From the NCBI GenBank assembly GCA_028023455.1, contig JAQFVV010006197.1, positions 13,017,254 to 13,081,253 of the forward strand: DNA of 64,000 bases. The letters run 5' to 3'. Source of the stretch: Epiperipatus broadwayi. Lineage: Eukaryota; Onychophora; Udeonychophora; Euonychophora; Peripatidae. The notes beneath the pieces are model-generated. The model was not told the DNA's origin. It was given only the letters and a program-made list of their open reading frames with translations, and did no database searches. This document shows positions 57,689-64,000 of the stretch, piece after piece (the first letter of the stretch is position 1; every line of letters starts with the position of its first letter). Made by a program: the position numbers and the translations under genes.

Positions 57689-60491
57689 GTAATCATAATT
57701 TTTTTTATTTGTTTAATGCTTTCTAAAATATTACAGGTTTAGAATTATTTAATAATTATTCTTGAAAGCTATTTTGCTTGTAGGATAGTAGTCATTACAA
57801 AGTCACCAATGCTACAGTTGTATATAAAATAAAGAGTATTACTTTATAATTCATGAATTAATGAGTAAATTTAGAGTTTTTGCATGTGTAGCACAATTTT
57901 TGAAAGTTCTAATAGCAAAATATGCATTGAAGGGAACATTGTGTGGAAAATTTTGGATTGTAATAAAATTTTAATATAATTTTGATTAAATTATTCACAC
58001 AAAGACACATACTTCAGCTTGTATTTTATAAATTAATAGTGCTGAATAGCTTTTCAACTTTAAATCATTCAATATGGAAGCAGTTCTGCTAAAAATTCAA
58101 CAGATTTTATACTATATTAAAATAAAAGAGAAATTACCATTAATGATGATCAGATATTATGTAGTTGTAGTACTTTATTGTATAATAATAATCTGTTATT
58201 TAATTAATTACATTATTGACATGAATCATATTCTTGATGAGCCAAAAAGTAGAGAGAGTTTATGATCAATTGGATAGCTGTTAAAACTGAAAATTTCCAA
58301 TAAAATGGTATATTCTAACCCCAAATTATCTATTTAATGTAATCTTTGACAAAGTGAAATTCATCTAAAATAAGTCTTGGTTAAACAGTTTGTTTTTAGA
58401 TATATTTTTCTTGAATAAACTTCATTATTTTTACATCTTTTATAATTATATAATATTTTAAAATGGAAATATATATTGGATTTTTGTAAATATATGAGGA
58501 AAAGTATAATAGTACAGATCACAAATTGTATAAACTTTTGTCTCAATCTAGCTAATTGATTTAAAAATAGCATAATACATAACCACTTACAAAGAGAAGT
58601 TTTAAAGGATCAATGAGCATGAGTTCTCATTTTATTTTATGAAAAGACATTTGATTCTATAATAATTATTACTGAGATTAAAACTCTTATCATGAAGGAT
58701 ATTGTCATTCTGAAGAGTATCGATCAGAGTATAGCATAGTAATTAAACTAAATAGGGTCTAAGAAATTTAATGTTGATAAGGATTTATAGCTGCTGATTA
58801 CTTTTCCAAAATGTTTCATTCCAGTTTTTAACTGGAATTAAAACTTCAATAATTAATGGATTGTCTTGCATTGGTGGTTGAGAGGTCAGCGCGACTGCCT
58901 TGCATTTGCAGGCAGTTGCCCGGGTTGCGGGTTCGTGTCCCGGCCGATGCTATGACACTTAAAAAAAGGTAAATAAATAATTAATGGATTAAAAAAAATT
59001 CATCTAGATTTTGCAATTAATGTGATTTTCACAAAGAATGCTTCACAGTTGCAGGAAATATTGCAGTAACTTTCACATAAAAACACAAAGCAGGACTAAA
59101 GATGATGATAAATACTAAATATTAAAGGATTATTTAATAAGGTTCTAAAAAAGTAAAAATTTAAGATTAATAATAATAAGCCTATGAATTCATTTTAAAT
59201 ACCATGATCAAAATTATTAGTACAGTAGGAACAAAATGAAATGAATCATAAAATTAAACTTGAATGGAGTATTTTTGGTAGAAATAAACTTTATACCTAA
59301 AAAGGACGTTTTTGCCAGTGTTTGTTTATAATTCTGAGATCTATATAAGACCAATACAGACTAGACTGCACAGTAAACAAGAAGTAATTGAAAGTGAAAT
59401 ATTTGAATGTGAGACAAAATGTGTATATTAAATAGGTGGAAATGTAGCTGGATTGCATATTTTGTTGGACATGATAATAAAGAGATAATTGGAATTTTAA
59501 ATTGATTCCAGATCATGGAACAGTTGAATGCGATATCAAATTTTTTTTTTGAATAATGTTAAGAATAATTATTTGAATAAAGTTTGGAAAGACCTTCATT
59601 CTGCATTGGATCAATAATAGGTAAATGATAAATAATTGGATATACATATATTGAGAATAAAATAAGATGATTGGCTTAATTATAAACATTATTAAAACTT
59701 AAAGTCATATATTTTGTTATTACATTGTAATTGTCCAATGGATTTACTACATAATGTATGTAATCAATGTGCGTTTAAATAAATTTATAATTACATAATG
59801 TATGGTAAATGATCAAATATTGATATGTAATTAATTTTGACACAGTGTGAAAAAGTATTGTCATCTGAATATGCAGTGCTAAGATAATATCTTTATAGAA
59901 TTATAAAAATTTTAATATTATTTAAGTGATCAGAAATTGAATGTAAACTAGTCTTTATAATGCATACTTCTGATAGACTGGATATAATACATATATATAT
60001 ATATATATACATATTAATAAAAGGGAAAACAGATTGCAATCACAATCTTGTCATTATCTCTAACTCTTCAAACCTATACCGACTTGCTTATAAATTTATA
60101 TAAGTGATTATTTTATATTAACATAGGCATCTTTCATCCTACCATATAGTATTGAATTGATTACTCAAATTCACAATAAATAGCTCTGGAGTAAATAGAA
60201 TGACTTACTATTACTAAAAGAAGTGTTTAATGTAAGCAGTGGAAATTATTTGCTGGCATAAAATTTGATATTAATTATATGTATATGTTTAACATATGTA
60301 ATTAAATAGTTATTATATTGTGTTGCTTTTTTTTTTCCATTCTAGGCATTACATGGAATAAAGATACCTTATTTATTTATTTGGAAAATCCTAAAAAGTA
60401 TATTCCAGGCACGAAGATGGTTTTTGCAGGATTGAAAAAGGCTGAAGAACGTACTGATTTAATTGCTTTTCTTTGTGAGGCTACAAAATAA
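57520..60491 (+). CDS. Cytochrome c, complete, two coding exons
   Basis: This soluble electron carrier of the mitochondrial intermembrane space shuttles electrons from complex III to complex IV and can also trigger apoptosome assembly in animals. Exons 57520-57688 and 60346-60491 join to 104 codons plus TAA. The haem site CAQCH is at residues 15-19, with His19 one axial ligand; Met81 in [10 protein letters not shown] is the other. GPNLHG, Trp60 and [11 protein letters not shown] are also present. The single coding intron splits the Gly57 codon, as I recall for vertebrate somatic cytochrome c genes. The ATG follows only five bases after a pyrimidine-rich acceptor (ending TTTAAG at 57514, CTAAC at 57491), which suggests a 5' UTR intron. 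Oddities: FIYLENP where FEYLENP is usual, GFPYTDANK for GFSYTDANK, and a Cys near the end (FLCEATK). It lacks the MGVPA-type extension of many insects. Confidence 0.97.
58636..59640 (+). mobile_element. Decayed RTE LINE copy in the cytochrome c intron
   Basis: TATGAAAAGACATTTGATTC corresponds to the DYEKTFDS codons of the element at 52394-55646. Later stretches match the AATGCTTCAGAGCTGCAGGA region (AATGCTTCACAGTTGCAGGA near 59040), the AGTATTTTTGGTAGAAATAA region, and the tail with CTTCATTCTGCATTGGATCA. The copy starts in the middle of the RT, so it is 5' truncated. It is much older than the full-length copy. Confidence 0.8.
58863..58975 (+). mobile_element. tRNA-derived SINE with 15-bp target duplication
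   Basis: A tRNA-like body (58868-58950) has a 7-bp acceptor stem GCATTGG/CCGATGC, box A TGGTTGAGAGG (58875-58885) and box B GGTTCGTGTCC (58930-58940), then a short AAATAAAT-type tail. AATAATTAATGGATT is duplicated exactly at 58848-58862 and 58976-58990. The anticodon arm has a 9-11 base loop and no CCA or terminator follows, so it is a SINE and not a tRNA gene. It inserted into the RTE relic and is therefore younger than it. Confidence 0.85.
60346..60491 (+). CDS. Cytochrome c exon 2 (coding, with stop)
   Basis: The acceptor is a T-rich tract ending CATTCTAG. The exon encodes ITWNKDTLF to the C-terminal FLCEATK and a TAA at 60489-60491. It contains the Met ligand and joins exon 1 with no frame change across the 2657-bp intron. 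Confidence 0.97.
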
Positions 60492-60633
60492 GAATTTTTA
60501 ATTTATTAGACAATGTTGCAATGGACTTGAGCCTATTTTTTAGATTGATAGACTATCCCTAGATAGCTGAAAACATTTAAGTGCGTTTTTGGTTTTAATT
60601 TAATTCTCAAAAAATGATGGAATCTAAGTTATC

Positions 60634-60639
60634 AATAAA
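60634..60639 (+). terminator. Candidate polyadenylation signal of cytochrome c
   Basis: AATAAA lies 143 bp after the stop codon. Further AATAAA copies lie near 60820-60865, so alternative 3' ends are possible. No transcript data are available to choose between them. Confidence 0.45.
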
Positions 60640-61270
60640 AATGTTACCAAGTGTAACAAATGTTTCTCATATATGTAACTGGTTACATTAAAAGTTTTAA
60701 AAAATATTTTGTTGACTTTTCACTACGTTATTATACATGCTGCAATTATATTCTATGCTGATGTTTTTCATTGAACAGATTTTCTTCTCCCTGTTTTTAA
60801 ATGTAAATTATGATTAAAAATAAAAAAAACAGAATTATTTTAAATTTGCATCTTATTAAATAAAAGTAATTCTAGTTTTAATTCTTTCTGTTGTTTTATT
60901 CCTCTTTTCCCTTTCCCAATATATTAATTTCTCCAACCTATTGCATTAGATATGGGGTTAAAATTCAAATATTAGAGAAACTATATATTTATTTTAACAT
61001 AGTATTTTGATTACAGCTCAGGATGCATGCTAACTTTTGCATATGAACTGATTACCTTTTGGAATAATATTCAAAAAAATGAGTGTGTATGTATGCATCA
61101 CATACAGGCATCCAAATTTAAGCAAAGAGATTTTTTTTTTTAAATAAATTTTTATGAAATTTACAAAAGCAGTTTCTAAAGTAAATATAAAAAAAGTTCT
61201 ATGATTACTCCATATTTAAATTAGCAGATTAATATAGATTGTCACTTTGGGAATTTTAATTATCTATCTT

Positions 61271-61585
61271 TTATTTTTATATAACGCTATGTGTACAATT
61301 GTATTACATTCAAAGATCGGCCTTTCAAGCTAATTGTGCATGCGTCTTTTGAGAGCGTTAAATAATAAATGAATACTTCCCTCCACAGAATTCTATGCTC
61401 ACGCTTTCCTCAACAGTACTTCAGATTTGCTCATATAAAAGAATTTGAGTCGTAGGAATAAGAGGATTCCTTTTATTCCTGCATAAATACTATATCTTGT
61501 ATTGTGGAGGGAAGTATTCATTTTTTATTTAACACTCTCAAAAGATGCATGCACAATTAGCTTGAAAGGCTGATCTTTGAATGTA
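61271..61585. mobile_element. Foldback element, family A copy 2
   Basis: The inverted ends are ATTACATTCAAAGATCGGCC and the opposite GGCTGATCTTTGAATGTAAT. They continue through CAAGCTAATTGTGCATGC and AATACTTCCCTCCACA for about 100 bp per arm. The centre matches the unit at 17036-17942 (AGTACTTCAGATTTGC, TAAATACTATATCTTGT). AATTATCTATCTT flanks it on both sides (about 61258-61270 and 61585-61597), a 12-13 bp target duplication. Confidence 0.85.
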
Positions 61586-64000
61586 ATTATCTATCTTGTA
61601 AAATTAGAAATGACATTTTTGGAAAATGCAATTATAGCTTTCGAAATTCACTATTTATAGGATTGTTTTGCTTGGTCACTACATTTAAATGACTTATAGT
61701 TTTAAAATCCAATATTGTTCAATAAAGCAAATTTAAATTTTGTTTTAATTATTCATAACTGAATTTTTTATTTTCATATTTTAAAATTTGTATAACCTGA
61801 GAAGTTATTAAAATTATAATTATTTTGGCTCAGGGAATATGAAGAGTGTAGGATTGGCAGATGAATATTGTACTCCTAATTAGCATATTGTAGAATTATA
61901 AGAAATAGGTTTAAAACTTCTCAGATTTTTATAGAATAAGATCTTGTTAATTGAAATAATAATGTGAAGTCTATATCTTCTTTTACTAAGTCTTTAAATA
62001 TGACTGATAGGCTTATATCAAATAAAAGAAATTCCTAGTCTTTGAAAAACAAATCAAAATTTCAAATTTTAATTTATTAATCAAGAACATAATCCATGTA
62101 CTGGTTTTTAAGCTCTTTTGAGATTTTCACTAAAATGTATATACTTCTTTCTTTGAAGAAATCCATGACATTTTATGAACCAAATATCATTTGTGATACA
62201 AATGACCAAGATATATTCATTTTTATGATGATTTCTGTAAATTAAATTGTTATTTATTATGTATATGGAGCAGTTTTAAGAACAGATAGTAAATATTTCT
62301 AATTCATTAGATAAATTAATTTTAAAGGTAATTTCAGATCTACAAGTTTCACCAATTATTTATATTTAATCTTAAATGGTTTCTTTGGAACAGCATAATT
62401 TTTGTTATTTCAGATTTTATAAAAAAAGATGAAGTAAAATAATTTTAGATTAGCTACATATTTAGATTTATACAAATACATTAAAACTTAAATCATTATT
62501 TAAATGTATGGCTATCTTGCATTAACAGCAACTTCCAATACTGTATTTAGAGAAGTGTTGTTTCAAACTTATTTTGCAGATTCTAATTAAAAGAAAAACC
62601 ACATATTTGAGTTGACTGCAATAAAAGTTATTTAATAATTTGATTATATCTTATGTGTAGAATGAATAGTTGTTGACTTATCACTTTTATTATAGTATAG
62701 AAAGTGTAAACTTGGATATTTATTTCTTAGCTTTTAACTACTAGTATATACATAAAATAATTTGAGTGGCTTATTTTAGAGCAAATACTAGTCCAGAATT
62801 CATCTAAGAGAAATATTGAAGAATCACTGTTCATCAGACTAGACATATTATAAAGTTTTTTTACTTTATTTCACTCTAGCTAAGTAAGAATAGCTAGATA
62901 TCGAATGGTTTTATTAATATATATATATATTGAACTGGACGTTTTATCCGTTTCAAAAGTTTCATCACAAAATTAAAACTAACTTTTGTTTTAATAAAGT
63001 TTTAAAAGAAAACTATTTGGAAGTTTTAAATGTTATAGCGCACATGTGCAGCTATATTTTAAAATTCTGTGATTTTAATTTTGTCTTCAATAGATTTTAC
63101 TTTCAGTTTAAAAATAAGTTTCTTTTTTGATTTTTTTTTTTTTCTATTTTTAAAATTTTTTTTTAATCTTTTAAAGAAAAAAGGAAGATCATATTTAATA
63201 TTGGAAAGTTTTAATTGCACACCTGTTTCTTTCTTTGTAATCTAATTTTAATTTATTTGTAAAAAGAAAGCTGAGAATTTTTGCATTTATTTATTTGTCA
63301 TTAATTTTGTATAAGATAGGAAGCCTGGACAGAATTTTAATTAAGATTAAGTCTGATATAGAGATTTGGCCTGGGCAAAAACTGCTAATTAAAGATGTGG
63401 GAGATAAGAGTGCATATAAATAACCCTGGGATTTCGGACTAATTACTGTTCAGCTATTTATTTTTATTCTGCTTGTTGAATTTTATCTTTTTGCTTTGCT
63501 GCCTTATATTTTAAAGATTGCTATTGCTGTTAGGAAATTCTGCTGATATCATACTACAGACCACTATTTGCTAAATAGCGTTATTCTCTGCAGTATGCTA
63601 AAATTGCCCGCCATGAGGAATCTTTTCTATAACTTGCAGTGCTAAATCCACCCGAAGATGGATCCAGAGTTATTCCTTCAAAGATCATGCCATAAAGCGC
63701 AAACAAGAACTGATCCAGAACTTGCCACCACACACCCTACCAAAGAGATAAATCTCTGAGAAGCCTTTATGATGGACTCGAATTCAGAACTTTGCCTATC
63801 TTGCTGGAAGAAATCTGACTGACTTTATATTAGGTCTCGAGGTAAAGATTTTCATATTCTAACCAGGTTTAAATCTGTTAAAGTCTCAGCTTAATCGTAA
63901 AAGAAACATGTCTTTATTATAAGTTTTAAATAGTCCTATAATATTTTTAATCATTTTTTGTATTTTTCTTATTATATATAGTAACAGTTTTAGTTTTAAG

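Larger units (their letters stand above)
57689..60345 (+). other. Cytochrome c intron with nested mobile elements
   Basis: This 2657-bp GT-AG intron is AT-rich. It holds a decayed RTE LINE relic (about 58636-59640), interrupted by a 113-bp tRNA-derived SINE, and a short (AT)n run near 59990-60008. Apart from these I see nothing coding. Confidence 0.85.
60492..64000. other. Region downstream of cytochrome c
   Basis: The region holds the 3' UTR, then AT-rich sequence with foldback element 61271-61585. From 63410 to the end is a GC-richer island with a TATAAATA box (about 63414), a short ORF MDPELFLQRSCHK (63658) and a GAG|GTAAAG donor-like site near 63840. The island may be an LTR or a first exon cut by the window edge; I cannot decide. 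Confidence 0.5.

Noticed and set aside
58868-58950. Looks like a tRNA gene with full acceptor stem and A and B boxes
   Set aside because: The anticodon arm has an oversized loop, and the unit is flanked by a 15-bp target duplication and followed by an AT-rich tail, so it is a SINE.

Overview
The window is AT-rich eukaryotic DNA with GT-AG introns, from an animal and probably an arthropod. The evidence is two intron-split nuclear genes for mitochondrial proteins, RTE, CR1/Jockey and Gypsy retroelements, hAT relics and many palindromic short elements. The cytochrome c lacks the short N-terminal extension typical of many insects, so the exact group stays open. Nothing prokaryotic is seen.

Host genes. 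Nine exons of methylmalonyl-CoA mutase (MUT) lie on the minus strand from 36772 down to 1701. Together they encode 399 in-frame residues, the N-terminal substrate-binding barrel. The first exon lies to the right and was not found; the exons for the C-terminal half and the B12 domain lie beyond the left edge. Cytochrome c is complete on the plus strand (57520-57688 and 60346-60491, 104 aa), with its intron in the Gly57 codon. The two genes work in different mitochondrial processes, propionate catabolism and respiration, and nothing suggests joint regulation.

Mobile DNA fills the introns and the intergenic space. From left to right: an RTE tail (911-1215); a 740-bp palindrome (8321-9058); a decayed hammerhead-type ribozyme (16683-16738); a complex foldback element with 13-bp target duplications (17036-17942); a LINE relic (19790-20345); two 2.2-kb direct repeats in an LTR arrangement (20964-25836); a hAT transposase fossil (26380-28720) split by a 592-bp foldback element; a Gypsy gag relic (29470-29760); a CR1/Jockey LINE relic (33660-35560); a pol-less LTR retrotransposon (37861-42460); two copies of a small hairpin element (44594-44816, 47104-47259); a second hAT-like relic (48755-49830); a full-length but dead RTE LINE (52394-55646); a palindromic element carrying an almost intact hammerhead motif (57106-57376); and, inside the cytochrome c intron, an RTE relic with a tRNA-derived SINE in it.

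The most unusual signals are the two hammerhead-like motifs in related repeats, and several foldback elements flanked by 8-15 bp duplications of the kind usually made by target-primed reverse transcription.
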